Part shown: piece after piece, positions 22,734 to 31,355 of the stretch
How positions within the stretch are numbered: the stretch's first letter is position 1
Layout of the letters: each line of letters opens with the position of its first letter
Source: an uncultured Bacteroidales bacterium
GTDB taxonomy: Bacteria > Bacteroidota > Bacteroidia > Bacteroidales > UBA932
NCBI GenBank assembly: GCA_944325505.1
Contig: CALVAJ010000019.1
Location: forward strand, 1 to 41,344
Direction of reading: 5' to 3'
Length of the DNA stretch: 41,344 nucleotides
Position numbers and translations under genes: made by a program
Notes under the pieces: generated by a model
Seen by the model: only the letters and a program-made list of their open reading frames with translations
Databases searched by the model: none
What the model was told of the DNA's origin: nothing

Positions 22734-23177
22734 CTAGTCGTCATAGCCGATGACGTTGAAGTTCATGTCGAACTTGATTTCAAGTCCGCCGGAAAGTTCG
22801 ATCTCCCATGTGTACGGGTTGCGTTCTATTTTCTTGATGATCTGTCCCGGGAAATTGCTGTTGGCTACATATTCGGCGATTTTCTGAGGGATGACAGATG
22901 CCGGTACCGCATTGTATTTGCACTCTACGCTGGTCCATTCCCCCTGGGGGTTGAAGTCGACTTCCGTACGGTCGGTATAGGTCACTTCATATTCAGAACC
23001 CACCATTTTCGGGTCTTCTACCACGAAAGCTACGTTAAGTCCTTTGAAATGCTGTGCAAGGAATTCCTGTGCGTTGGCCGGGAGTTTGTCTACTGTCGTC
23101 GGTCTTTCACGGTCATCGGCTGAGGCGATAGCTGCGCTGACAAAGAGAATTGCGACTGCTGTAAAAAACTTTTTCAT
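22734..23177 (-). CDS. PepSY-like periplasmic protein (PF11396 family)
   Basis: A 147-residue secreted protein, paralogue of the lipoprotein at 940-1398. The signal peptide ends 'AIASA' (about residue 20) and has no lipobox, so this copy should be free in the periplasm. Shared features: 'LPANAQEFLAQHF', 'TDRTEVDFNPQGEWTSVECK', 'VPASVIPQKIAEYV' and a closing 'FDMNFNVIGYDD', i.e. two tandem PepSY-like halves. The function of the family is unknown. Monocistronic, with the same 11-bp direct-repeat operator as its paralogue (23231-23251). Confidence 0.82.
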   Translation of the reverse strand: MKKFFTAVAILFVSAAIASADDRERPTTVDKLPANAQEFLAQHFKGLNVAFVVEDPKMVGSEYEVTYTDRTEVDFNPQGEWTSVECKYNAVPASVIPQKIAEYVANSNFPGQIIKKIERNPYTWEIELSGGLEIKFDMNFNVIGYDD

Positions 23178-23216
23178 ATCAGATACGTTTTAAATGTTAT
23201 GTTTTATTTTCCGATG

Positions 23217-23251
23217 CAAAAGTCTCGATGGAATCTGAATCGAAACTGAAA
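23217..23251 (-). promoter_or_regulatory. Direct-repeat operator plus -7 element before the second PepSY-like gene
   Basis: On the minus strand TTTCAGTTTC (plus 23242-23251) and ATTCAGATTC (plus 23231-23240) are 11 bp apart. Six bases on is GACTTTTG (plus 23217-23224), one mismatch from TAnnTTTG. Repeat period, the 6-bp gap to the -7 element and the following GCAnCGGAAAA are the same as upstream of the gene at 940. Confidence 0.55.
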
Positions 23252-23298
23252 AAACAGGAAAGCCGCAAAAAAACGACAGGTTTTTGCAACACCCGGAG

Positions 23299-23306
23299 TA
23301 TCTTTG
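23299..23306 (+). promoter_or_regulatory. -7 element of the DUF6249/sigma operon
   Basis: TATCTTTG matches TAnnTTTG and lies 72 nt before the ATG at 23378. No TTTG at the usual 19-21 bp upstream; the nearest is only 12 bp away (23282-23286). Confidence 0.45.
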
Positions 23307-23377
23307 AAGTCTAATATGCAGATTCCCCGGAGGAAACGGATTGATTCAGGAAAAACAACTTTAAAAAACCGATTATT

Positions 23378-23815
23378 ATGATAGACTGGAATGCTGTATT
23401 GATTGTGACTGTACTGTGCGTCGTTATGCCAGTATCGATTGTGGCAATTGTTTTCAGATCAAGGAATCACGAGATCGACAGAAAGATGGATGTCCTTCTC
23501 AGGTCTGTGGAAAACGGGCAGGAAATCGATCCTGCGTTGTTTGCGGATGCAAGAAGCCGCAAAACATTGAAAATGAGACTGCTGAATAAACTGATATGGG
23601 GCATGGTCCTTTGTCTGGCCGGAGTAGGGATGCTTGTCGGTGCCCCATTCGTTGAAGATCCGGAAGGAATGTTTATAACGGGAGGTATCTGTGCCGCTGT
23701 AGGTGCGGCTCTGCTGGTGGCGTTCTTTGTCGGAAAGAAATGGATGAAACCGGAAATCGAGTCAGAGGAGAAGGGGCCGGCTTCAAAATACTGGAAAGAG
23801 ACAGAAGAAAAGTAA
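23378..23815 (+). CDS. DUF6249-type membrane protein
   Basis: A 145-residue membrane protein with one helix near the N-terminus (about residues 6-26), a charged cytoplasmic segment ('EIDRKMDVLLRSVENGQEIDPALF'), and two more helices (about 72-90 and 98-116), then a Glu/Lys-rich tail. I take it as the DUF6249 family, which is commonly encoded beside ECF sigma factor genes in Bacteroidota. The sigma gene begins 9 nt after its stop, so the two are in one operon. A role in sensing for the sigma factor is a guess from context. Confidence 0.7.
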   Translation: MIDWNAVLIVTVLCVVMPVSIVAIVFRSRNHEIDRKMDVLLRSVENGQEIDPALFADARSRKTLKMRLLNKLIWGMVLCLAGVGMLVGAPFVEDPEGMFITGGICAAVGAALLVAFFVGKKWMKPEIESEEKGPASKYWKETEEK

Positions 23816-23824
23816 TATCCGGAA

Positions 23825-24325
23825 GTGGACAGGAATCAGTTCATACAACAACTGGAGCACGAACAGGGACCTTTGCGCAGGTTCCTGTGCGTGCTGTGCG
23901 GAGGGGATTCATTCCGGGCTGACGACCTGGCGCAGGAAGCCATGCTGAAGGCCTATATGTCCTTCGGGAAGTTTGAAGGGAGGGCGAAGTTCTCCACGTG
24001 GCTGTTCCGGATAGCGTACAACTGTTTTTATGACTATAAGTCACGTGCTTCAAAAACGGAAAGCGAGGAACTGACGCCGGCTTATGACAGGAAGCCGGAC
24101 GAGAAGGCCGATCCTGCGGCACGATTTGAGCATCAGGAACTTTATATGGCAATCGGAGGGCTTTCCGAGGCCGAGAAGACGGTAATACTGCTGTTCTATA
24201 TGGAAGACAAGTCCATAAAGGATATAGAAGCCATAACAGGCATGCCTTCCGGCACTGTCCGCTCGCATCTTTCGCGCGGGCGGCAGCACCTGAAGGCTTT
24301 TCTGGAAAATCTGTCAAAACGATAA
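23825..24325 (+). CDS. ECF-type RNA polymerase sigma factor
   Basis: A 166-residue group 4 sigma factor. Region 2 spans about residues 10-80 ('DDLAQEAMLKAYMSFGKFEGRAKFSTWLFRIAYN', the usual core-binding and -10 recognition helices) and region 4 about 110-160 ('LSEAEKTVILLFYMEDKSIKDIEAITGMPSGTVRSHLSRGRQHLK', with the DNA-binding helix-turn-helix). It starts with GTG at 23825. The upstream DUF6249 gene and the downstream 126-residue membrane protein (6 nt gap) frame it, the latter being a likely membrane anti-sigma factor. Confidence 0.9.
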   Translation: MDRNQFIQQLEHEQGPLRRFLCVLCGGDSFRADDLAQEAMLKAYMSFGKFEGRAKFSTWLFRIAYNCFYDYKSRASKTESEELTPAYDRKPDEKADPAARFEHQELYMAIGGLSEAEKTVILLFYMEDKSIKDIEAITGMPSGTVRSHLSRGRQHLKAFLENLSKR

Positions 24326-24330
24326 AGGAA

Positions 24331-24711
24331 ATGAAAGAAAAGGAAATACGCCAATTCATCCATGACAATATGCCGCAGGTCCGCGGCAGCGAGGCCTTTA
24401 TGGCCGAGCTGGTCCGCCAGATCGAACTGCTTCCGATTCCTGCTTCGCTTTCGGGCCGGACGGAGGAGGAGAAGCAGGCCGACATACAGGCCATAATGTC
24501 CGTCGTACGCTCTATCAAAAGACGGAACCGCCTGGCAGCTGTGGCTTTCGGAGCCGGCGCCATTGCGATTCTTGCGGCCTTGACGGCAACTGTCTTCACG
24601 GTTCCCGTTATCCGAGATTTCGTGCTCGGGAACTACCTCTACATCGCCATCGCTTTCACCGCCGCCGTCCTGGCTTTCGCCTTCGCTTTCCTACGCACTT
24701 CCAGGCTGTGA
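24331..24711 (+). CDS. Small membrane protein, putative anti-sigma factor (DUF5056-like)
   Basis: A 126-residue protein with a soluble N-terminal part (residues 1-70, 'IRQFIHDNMPQVRGSEAFMAELVRQIELLP') and two membrane helices (about 72-92 and 101-121). It begins 6 nt after the ECF sigma gene. The layout, cytoplasmic helical segment plus membrane anchor beside an ECF sigma gene, is that of an anti-sigma factor; the DUF5056 assignment is from memory and moderate. No zinc HxxxCxxC motif is present. It ends 9 bp before the convergent GH20 gene. Confidence 0.6.
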   Translation: MKEKEIRQFIHDNMPQVRGSEAFMAELVRQIELLPIPASLSGRTEEEKQADIQAIMSVVRSIKRRNRLAAVAFGAGAIAILAALTATVFTVPVIRDFVLGNYLYIAIAFTAAVLAFAFAFLRTSRL

Positions 24712-24720
24712 CCATCGTGT

Positions 24721-26352
24721 TCAGTTGCCGGATGGCTTGAACATGTGGCGGGCATAGTTATATCCGATCGCTTCATACCGTTTTACCATGACTTCCGCCT
24801 TTTTCCTGAAAAGGGCGTAGTCGCGCGGCGCTATGCTCCATGCCGCTTCCGAGAATGCGTCAAGCCGAGGAAGAAGCATATACTGCAGATGGGAAAAGTC
24901 AGGGACATATTCTGTCCACAGGCAGCACTGAACCCCCAGAACGTGCTTCAGTTGCTCTTTACTGAAGTCTTTCCCGGGATTCAGACCATATGCCTGTTCA
25001 ACCGACAGGCATCCGTTGTTTCCCATATGGGCCACCGGTTCGCTGTCATGATCATAGCTTTGGTAATAGTCGAAATAGCAGTGTGCCCCAGGGCACATTA
25101 TTACATCGTTCCCGCATTCGATTACCTGTGATGTCCGTCTGTTCCCGTAGCGTGACATTACCGTGGCAGTAGGGCTCAGTCCGCCATCGTATATTTCATC
25201 CCATCCTATTATTTTCCTCCCGCGGCTTTCTACGAATTTTTCTATACGCTTCATGACATAGCTCTGCAGTTCTTTTTCATCTTTTAGTCCCTCGTCATGT
25301 ATCCTTGCCTGACAGCTGTCGCATGCTTCCCATGATTCTTTTCTGCACTCGTCTCCTCCGATATGTATGTACTCTGACGGGAACAGTTCCATGACCTCAT
25401 CGAGGACACCTTCAAGGAATTCAAAAGTACTTTCCTTTCCGGCGCAGTAAACATCTTTGCTTATTCCCCATTTGCACCAGACTTTATATCCTTCTCCTTT
25501 GCATCCCAGCCATGGGTACGATGCCAGGGCCGCGCTCGAATGCCCTGGAATCTCGATTTCGGGAATGACGGTGATGAATCGGTCCCCGGCATAATCTATT
25601 ATCTCGCGTATGTCATCTCTGGTATAGTATCCGCAGTATGGTGTATTATCCGGGGTAAGCGTTCTTTTTACAGTCGTGTACGGCCTGTAACTTCCGATAT
25701 TGATGAGCTCGGGATATTTTTTTATTTCAATTCTCCATCCCTGATCATCCGTAAGATGCCAGTGGAATGTATTTATCTTATGCATGGCAAGCAGGTCCAG
25801 CAGTTCCTTTATCTGTGCGACAGTGAAGAAATGCCTGGAGACATCAAGCATCATCCCTCTGTATGCGAAGGCGGGTTCGTCTCTGACTGTGCAGCACGGG
25901 AGCGCTATTCCTGAGACGTCCTTTAAGGTTTTCATGTCTGCCGGACAAAGTTGTACCAATGACTGGCAGGCGTAGAAGGCTCCTGCAGGACCGCCGGTTT
26001 TTATGGAGATTCTTTCAGGGGATATTTCGAGACAGTATGCTTCCGGGCCGGTCTCCGTATCGAGGCTGACGGAAATTCCGCGTCTTCCGCAACCGTTTTT
26101 AACTTTCAGTGGCTTTCCAAATACGGATGAAAATTCCCTGTTCAGGAAATCAGCAACCGGACCAAGGTCTTCAGTTTCACTGCATAGATAAATATGGGTG
26201 TTGCCGGTTATAATGAATTCTCCTTGCGTTTGCGTCAGTGAAGCAGGCTGCGGAATAATGGAAATTCCGTCTGATGAGCGTCTGATGTCCCTGGAATTGC
26301 AGACGAATGACATTGCCGACAGGAAGATGAGTATGCTGAAGAATTTTTTCAT
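24721..26352 (-). CDS. GH20 beta-N-acetylhexosaminidase
   Basis: Removes terminal beta-linked GlcNAc or GalNAc from glycans. The 543-residue protein has a signal peptide (about 1-20), an N-terminal GH20b domain (about 30-160), and the GH20 barrel: 'YRGMMLDVSRHFF' (164-176), 'NTFHWHLTDDQGWR' (194-207), 'PEIEIPGHSSAAL' (264-276) and the catalytic pair Asp334-Glu335 in HIGGDE, which by family knowledge act as acetamido-polarising residue and acid/base in substrate-assisted catalysis. It is the last gene of the SusC/SusD locus, 18 nt after the propeller lipoprotein gene, so its product acts on glycans imported or bound by that system. Periplasmic or outer-membrane location is not decided. Confidence 0.93.
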   Translation of the reverse strand: MKKFFSILIFLSAMSFVCNSRDIRRSSDGISIIPQPASLTQTQGEFIITGNTHIYLCSETEDLGPVADFLNREFSSVFGKPLKVKNGCGRRGISVSLDTETGPEAYCLEISPERISIKTGGPAGAFYACQSLVQLCPADMKTLKDVSGIALPCCTVRDEPAFAYRGMMLDVSRHFFTVAQIKELLDLLAMHKINTFHWHLTDDQGWRIEIKKYPELINIGSYRPYTTVKRTLTPDNTPYCGYYTRDDIREIIDYAGDRFITVIPEIEIPGHSSAALASYPWLGCKGEGYKVWCKWGISKDVYCAGKESTFEFLEGVLDEVMELFPSEYIHIGGDECRKESWEACDSCQARIHDEGLKDEKELQSYVMKRIEKFVESRGRKIIGWDEIYDGGLSPTATVMSRYGNRRTSQVIECGNDVIMCPGAHCYFDYYQSYDHDSEPVAHMGNNGCLSVEQAYGLNPGKDFSKEQLKHVLGVQCCLWTEYVPDFSHLQYMLLPRLDAFSEAAWSIAPRDYALFRKKAEVMVKRYEAIGYNYARHMFKPSGN

Positions 26353-26370
26353 GATAGACGATTTGTTCTT

Positions 26371-27306
26371 TTAATATGAAAAAGGAGAGTCAAGTCTCCA
26401 TCTGGCTTTATATATTTCCGCTTCAGGAAACCGTACGAGCGTATTGCCGGAAGAGAAGTTCAGTATGCTTGTGGTCCACCAGCTTTCTTCAGGCACTGTG
26501 CATATGGTTTCATATCCGAAAGGCCCGGTAGAGACACTTTTTATCTGGCCCTGCCTGAAACTCGGGGCTTCTTCTATGGTTCCCGATTCCGGATAGAAAT
26601 AGAAGCATCTGGAATTTGTCGACAGCACCAGACGGTTTGTCCCGTATACAGGCACCATGTCGTGTGCGTCTCCGCATCCTGCAGGCAGCGGTATCTGTTC
26701 CTGTATCTGCAGTTTATTGTCCTTGCAGGACAATCTGTAGACTATTTCTCCTCCTGCACTCCATAAACAATCCCTGTTTTTGTCCCAGACCACATTGTGC
26801 GCTGACGTGAGCAGTATCCTGTCAAGATAATGATCTGCGTATGCAGATGTTTCATCCTGTTCGTACATAGTGAGATATCCATCGCTGGAAGCAACGACGA
26901 TGTTGCCGTCAGGAAGGATTTCCGCTGAATGCGGATTTCCGCCCGGATTTGCGTAGAACAGCGCTTTCTTATCTTTTATCCGCACTAATGCCGTACCTCC
27001 TCTGGAATCTGTCATAAGGATGCATGATGCCTCATATACCGGTTTGGCTTCATCAGGAAGACCGAACCATCCGGCATGTCCGGATGGTATTTCCGAGTCC
27101 TCCGCTGTCCAACTCCAGACTGTTTCCTGCGTAGGGAAATCATAAATGAATATTGATGACGATGCCTGGTCGGTGACAATAAGCTGTTTGGAAGATGTGC
27201 CGTCAGGCACATCTCCTCCTTCATGACCGCCGGGTGTCGTATGCATTTTGTCTGAACATCCCGACAGGATTACAAGTGCAGAAAAAATAATAGTGGCTCT
27301 GGACAT
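26371..27306 (-). CDS. DUF6528-type beta-propeller lipoprotein
   Basis: A 311-residue lipoprotein with the lipobox ILSGC (Cys17) followed by SDKMHTTPGG. The rest shows repeated propeller-like blade motifs ('SSIFIYDF...VWSW', 'ALFYANPGGNPHSAEILPDGNIVVASSDGYLTMYE', 'AHNVVWDKNRDCLWSAGG'), as in the DUF6528 family. In glycan-utilisation loci such proteins may bind or cleave carbohydrate; no catalytic residues can be named. It starts 3 nt after the preceding lipoprotein gene and lies before GH20 in the operon. Confidence 0.7.
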   Translation of the reverse strand: MSRATIIFSALVILSGCSDKMHTTPGGHEGGDVPDGTSSKQLIVTDQASSSIFIYDFPTQETVWSWTAEDSEIPSGHAGWFGLPDEAKPVYEASCILMTDSRGGTALVRIKDKKALFYANPGGNPHSAEILPDGNIVVASSDGYLTMYEQDETSAYADHYLDRILLTSAHNVVWDKNRDCLWSAGGEIVYRLSCKDNKLQIQEQIPLPAGCGDAHDMVPVYGTNRLVLSTNSRCFYFYPESGTIEEAPSFRQGQIKSVSTGPFGYETICTVPEESWWTTSILNFSSGNTLVRFPEAEIYKARWRLDSPFSY

Positions 27307-27309
27307 CTC

Positions 27310-28959
27310 TTACTTTATTTTTATACATCTGACAGCCATGGCGTTGCATATGAAATCGGAATTTTCATTGTCCTTGAAGTCGTAAAAGTTCCTTGCCTTC
27401 TTTTCCGTGTCTGTCAAAGTGGAACTCCAGAGGAATGTGACCCGGCCGGGATAGCGGACCTTACCGCTCCATGCCCTGAATGCCGAACCCGGGAACTGGT
27501 ATGTATTTCCGTTGTAGCTTATTATCCTTCCGTATGAATTTGTCGCGGATACCCATGAGCCTGAATTTACAAGTCCCATTATGTATGACTTCGTCTGGTC
27601 TATCGTAGGGACCATATAGCCTGCCGGACACGGATCATTGTTCGTCTTTGTTCCTGAGAGTCCTCCCCAGTAGTCTCCTATGATATCATTTCCGTCTTTC
27701 CAACCTCCGGCGTTGTAGGTCCCGTAGTAGTTTGCCGGATTTTCCCTGGACATGGTTTCATCCATTTCTTCATTAACATGCATGATTCCGGAAACGAGCT
27801 CTCCGTTGTAGACAAAAGGTGCGGTCCATACATATGTGCCGCTTCCGCTGAATGCAAATGCGACGTCTTCATAAGCCGATGCTTCATCTTTCTGGATTGT
27901 ATTTGCGCTGACGAAAGGATCTTTCCTTCCCCACTGGAAGTACAGTCCGAGGGAGCCTGGCAGGTTGGCATCGGCAGTAGTTGCACCGACATTCCTGTCC
28001 AGCATGACAGTCCCTTCGAATTCCTGCTCTGCAGGCATGTCCGTCGACCATATATGCCAGCTCCACTGTATGGTACCGTCGGCATCGCACAGTGCAACGG
28101 TTTCATTACCGTATTCTCCGGAGGCTTTGAACATTATTTTCCCGTCAGAATATGATATTGAAGAAAGTATTTCCTTTTCCGATGCCCATATCCAGGCTGC
28201 GGTTGTCCCTGATACCGTACTTCCGTCAGTTTTTTTCGTATCGAAACTGTACCATCCTTCTTCTGTTACAATGTAGCAGTTGGCAGGCCCTTCGGCCGAC
28301 AGATCCGTTACTTTGGCATGGAGCGTTTCCCCTCTGTATGTTACACCATTGACGATAGCTGCAGCCTGATAGTAAATTTCGTTTATTCCTTCAAGCTTGA
28401 AGCTGAAAGAATTTCCCTCAGGTGTTACAGGATGGAATTCCACGGTTGCCAGATTGTCGGGATTATCCGCATAGAAGAACCCGACCTGAATAGGAATCTT
28501 CTTGCTGTCGAATCTGTATGTTCCATTTAACATTACGCCGTCCTGAAGTATGTCGGCGGTCTCAGTCGTTATTTCCGGGACAGATGAAAATGATACTTCG
28601 AACCACCCTGTCTTGCCCGTGAATATTTCATTTCCTACTGTAAGTACGGCCTGATAGTAATATTCTCCGTTTTCTGCAAGGAAACTGCTCATGAAGGCAT
28701 TCCCGCTTACCTTTTCAGCCGGAATTATTTCCGCAGCAAGCATTTCTGTCTGTGTGGCGCCGTAGCGGAATCCCGGTTCTGTCTCCTGGTCTCCGTCGTA
28801 GGTATATGTCCCTTCAAGCTTTACTTCAGTCTCGTCGATAGTGGCAGCTCCGGTCTTGACTTCGATGGCCGGACCGGCAACGGCCGGTTCTTCAGGTTCC
28901 TTGCTGCAGGCGGATATGATAACGATTGCGGCAGATGCCAGGTAAAAATATCTTTTCAT
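27310..28959 (-). CDS. FN3-like/FISUMP surface lipoprotein of the glycan locus
   Basis: A 549-residue lipoprotein with the lipobox IISAC (Cys18) followed by SKEPEEP, whose acidic residues resemble a surface-export signal. Two immunoglobulin/FN3-like units follow (about residues 30-125 and 128-220; each has 'VxLNGTYxxD...GFxYA' and 'EYYYQAVLTVG' type segments), then a FISUMP-type domain with 'FQWGRKDPF', 'DPCPAGYMVPT' and the ending 'AMAVRCIKIK'. In a SusCD locus this position is that of surface glycan-binding proteins. It lies 18 nt after the frameshifted DUF1735-like gene and 3 nt before the propeller gene. Confidence 0.75.
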   Translation of the reverse strand: MKRYFYLASAAIVIISACSKEPEEPAVAGPAIEVKTGAATIDETEVKLEGTYTYDGDQETEPGFRYGATQTEMLAAEIIPAEKVSGNAFMSSFLAENGEYYYQAVLTVGNEIFTGKTGWFEVSFSSVPEITTETADILQDGVMLNGTYRFDSKKIPIQVGFFYADNPDNLATVEFHPVTPEGNSFSFKLEGINEIYYQAAAIVNGVTYRGETLHAKVTDLSAEGPANCYIVTEEGWYSFDTKKTDGSTVSGTTAAWIWASEKEILSSISYSDGKIMFKASGEYGNETVALCDADGTIQWSWHIWSTDMPAEQEFEGTVMLDRNVGATTADANLPGSLGLYFQWGRKDPFVSANTIQKDEASAYEDVAFAFSGSGTYVWTAPFVYNGELVSGIMHVNEEMDETMSRENPANYYGTYNAGGWKDGNDIIGDYWGGLSGTKTNNDPCPAGYMVPTIDQTKSYIMGLVNSGSWVSATNSYGRIISYNGNTYQFPGSAFRAWSGKVRYPGRVTFLWSSTLTDTEKKARNFYDFKDNENSDFICNAMAVRCIKIK

Positions 28960-28977
28960 GATTTTCTGTTTTTTTTG

Positions 28978-29449
28978 TTATTCGATGGTTATATGATACA
29001 GTACGCTTCCCATATCGGTGCTGACTGTTTCCGGATGTTCGCTGCATGATACACAGACTGGCAGAAGGAATTTCCCGCCTGACGGGAAGTATTCCGGAAT
29101 TACGGTGACTTTTACTGTTTTACAGTTTGTCTGACCGTCGAATGTCACTGTTCCGGTCTCTACTTCGTAGCAGTTGTCCGGTAGCGGCTTGAAAGCAGAC
29201 TTGGTTTCGGCATTGTACTCTACTATGAGTTCCGGATCCGTCCGGAGTGAAATCTCAAAGGATTCTTCGTTATGTCCGCTTTTCAGTATTGCGATGTCGA
29301 ATTCCGGAGACTGTCTGTCCAGCGGAATTTCGGTCAGTCCGGAATGTTTGAGATAAAATACAGAAGCGACATCGTCTGCAACGTATATTTTGTCTGAGCA
29401 GGAAACGGACAGGGCCAGAACGGCCAGAATTATGAATGTTTTTTTTCAT
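28978..29449 (-). pseudogene. DUF1735-like lipoprotein, out of frame at an A8 tract after the start codon
   Basis: From the minus-strand ATG (29449-29447) eight A follow (plus T8 at 29439-29446). In that frame translation is non-coding-like and soon stops. Dropping one A gives MKKTFIILAVLALSVSC, a perfect lipoprotein signal with lipobox (Cys17), then an open frame to the TAA at 28978-28980, about 156 residues in all. The body has DUF1735-like features ('VASVFYL', 'ISLRTDPELIVEYNAETKS', 'PDNCYEVETGTVTF', 'KVTVIPEYFP'). There is no other in-frame start because TGA precedes the A tract. It lies between SusD (19 nt) and the FN3/FISUMP lipoprotein (18 nt), the usual place for such proteins. Mutation, phase variation, transcript slippage or a homopolymer sequencing error are all possible. 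Confidence 0.75.
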
Positions 29450-29468
29450 TTTCAGAAAGTATTTAATA

Positions 29469-31349
29469 TTAATACCCGGGATTCTGTACCAGATTCAGAT
29501 TTACGTTAAGATCCTGAATAGGGATTGCCAGCCAATATGATTTCCATACTCGGGTCATGAGCTCCGGCATTTGTGAAATCTGGTAGAAATCCTCTGCTGT
29601 ACGTCCGTCCAGATTCCAGGCCTTAGGCTTGCGTACCATTACTTCCGGGGCCTCTTTCCACCGGCGCAGGTCATGGTACCGGTGTCCTTCAATGAAGAAT
29701 TCGATAGAACGTTCCGCATGGATGATCTGGCGGAGTTCTTCTCCTGAAGGCATGCCTCCGGCAAGAGCCCAGGAATCTTCAAAATTCATGAGACCGGCTC
29801 TTTTCCTGACTTTATTCAGGCAGTCAAGGCCTTCTGTCCCCAGAGAACCGGTATATTCGAATTCGGCTTCTGCATAATTCAGATAGAGTTCAGCGAGTCT
29901 CATCATCGGATAGTTGACATTGAAATACCTGAAAGTGTTGTTCGTGGGGTCGTAATAATTCTGTGCGTTTACGAATTTCTTGTTCAGGTATCCGGTGCAG
30001 TTCTGGTATTCATCGGCAATATTGAAGGTACTGCCATGGATTTCCCCTCCACGCAGTTGTATCTCTATTGAAGTCCCGTCGATTTCATACTGTCCTCTGT
30101 CATAGCCTACATTGGCATAGAAGCGCGGCTCTTTGTAGAGATGCATCTTTACTGTCCCTGCGTCCTGGTCTATCTCATAAGGGTTTATGTTCTTAGTTTC
30201 GGGATCTTTGTCCCAAGGCAGCCCGTTGCGGGTGTAGTACATTTCCACCGACTCGAAAGTAGGCACGAAATCACCTCTGTATCCTTGGGTGTAATAGCTT
30301 CCGCTTCCATTCGGATTCGGTGTCCTTGGGGCGCTCTGGCGAATTACTGTTTGACTGGAATAAGTCGACCCGATAGCGAAAATGTATTCATCGGTATTGT
30401 AATGGTCTTTGCAGAATACGTCATGGTAATTCCGGACGCTTCTCTGGAAACCGTCTGCGATAGACGCGTCAGGGTAGTCGTAAAGTTTGTATCCGTTCTG
30501 TTCGCAGTATTCGTAGGCGTCCTTTGCGGCATCCATTGCGGCTTTCCATTTTTCAGGATTGTACTCCTGGTTTATAAGATGCGTGCCATCCCTGTTGACA
30601 AAGTCGCTCATTTCCGTATTGCCGTTGTAAAGCGGACTGGCGATTGTCAGCAGGAGCCTGGCCTTGAATGCCTTTGCAGCTGCAGCAGTCGCAAAATTCA
30701 ATTCTGCATCCGGGCGTTTGGCCGGCAGGAGCGATGCTGCCTTGTCATACATCCCGCAAATGAATTCGGCGCATTCGTCAGCAGTACTGCGCGGCTGGAA
30801 GAACGTGTCTCCGGACGCGTTTACATCCACCTCCTGACGGACGATTACGCATGGCCCGTAGAAGTTGAACAATGTGTGGTGGTACAGGGCTATGAGAAAA
30901 TACGCCTCACCTCTCCAGGTATTATAGTTCTCCTCGGTAATGTCGGGCACTTTGTCAATATTGTTCAGAAGCATATAGCAATGCCGGATCGATGCGTATA
31001 TATTGTAGTTCGTGCGCCTGCCTCCGAGTTCCGGAATGTCTCCGGACCACCACATGCCGAAATAGCTCTGGCTCGGGCTTTCCAGACCGTACAGGATGCT
31101 TTTGTACTGGAAATAGTTTACCGCGCCTTTTCTTCCTGAAATGAAATCGTCTCCGGCCATGTGCTCGGGACAGTAGCAATGTCCCATAGGATTCGGGATA
31201 TTCTGATACATGTAGTAGACGAATTTCTGGCATTCGCTCTGCTGCTTGAATATGTCATCGAATTTTGCCTTGCTTTCAGGGACTACATCGAGGTAGTTGC
31301 ATGAGCTGAAAGTAAGCAATATTGTTAAGATGCAGTATATCTGTTTCAT
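29469..31349 (-). CDS. SusD/RagB-like glycan-binding lipoprotein
   Basis: A 626-residue surface lipoprotein, partner of the SusC channel and lid over its barrel. The lipobox TFSSC (Cys17) is followed by 'NYLDVVPESKAKFDDIF', the usual SusD start. The helical TPR-like core contains 'NYNTWRGEAYFLIALYHHTLFNFYG' and the C-terminal domain has 'RLAELYLNYAEAEF', 'IIHAERSIEFFIEGHRYHDLRRW' and the ending 'AIPIQDLNVNLNLVQNPGY', all family hallmarks. It begins 6 nt after SusC, so the pair is co-expressed. The bound glycan is not readable from sequence; the GH20 gene in the operon points to HexNAc-containing glycans. Confidence 0.93.
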   Translation of the reverse strand: MKQIYCILTILLTFSSCNYLDVVPESKAKFDDIFKQQSECQKFVYYMYQNIPNPMGHCYCPEHMAGDDFISGRKGAVNYFQYKSILYGLESPSQSYFGMWWSGDIPELGGRRTNYNIYASIRHCYMLLNNIDKVPDITEENYNTWRGEAYFLIALYHHTLFNFYGPCVIVRQEVDVNASGDTFFQPRSTADECAEFICGMYDKAASLLPAKRPDAELNFATAAAAKAFKARLLLTIASPLYNGNTEMSDFVNRDGTHLINQEYNPEKWKAAMDAAKDAYEYCEQNGYKLYDYPDASIADGFQRSVRNYHDVFCKDHYNTDEYIFAIGSTYSSQTVIRQSAPRTPNPNGSGSYYTQGYRGDFVPTFESVEMYYTRNGLPWDKDPETKNINPYEIDQDAGTVKMHLYKEPRFYANVGYDRGQYEIDGTSIEIQLRGGEIHGSTFNIADEYQNCTGYLNKKFVNAQNYYDPTNNTFRYFNVNYPMMRLAELYLNYAEAEFEYTGSLGTEGLDCLNKVRKRAGLMNFEDSWALAGGMPSGEELRQIIHAERSIEFFIEGHRYHDLRRWKEAPEVMVRKPKAWNLDGRTAEDFYQISQMPELMTRVWKSYWLAIPIQDLNVNLNLVQNPGY

Positions 31350-31355
31350 TCTGTT

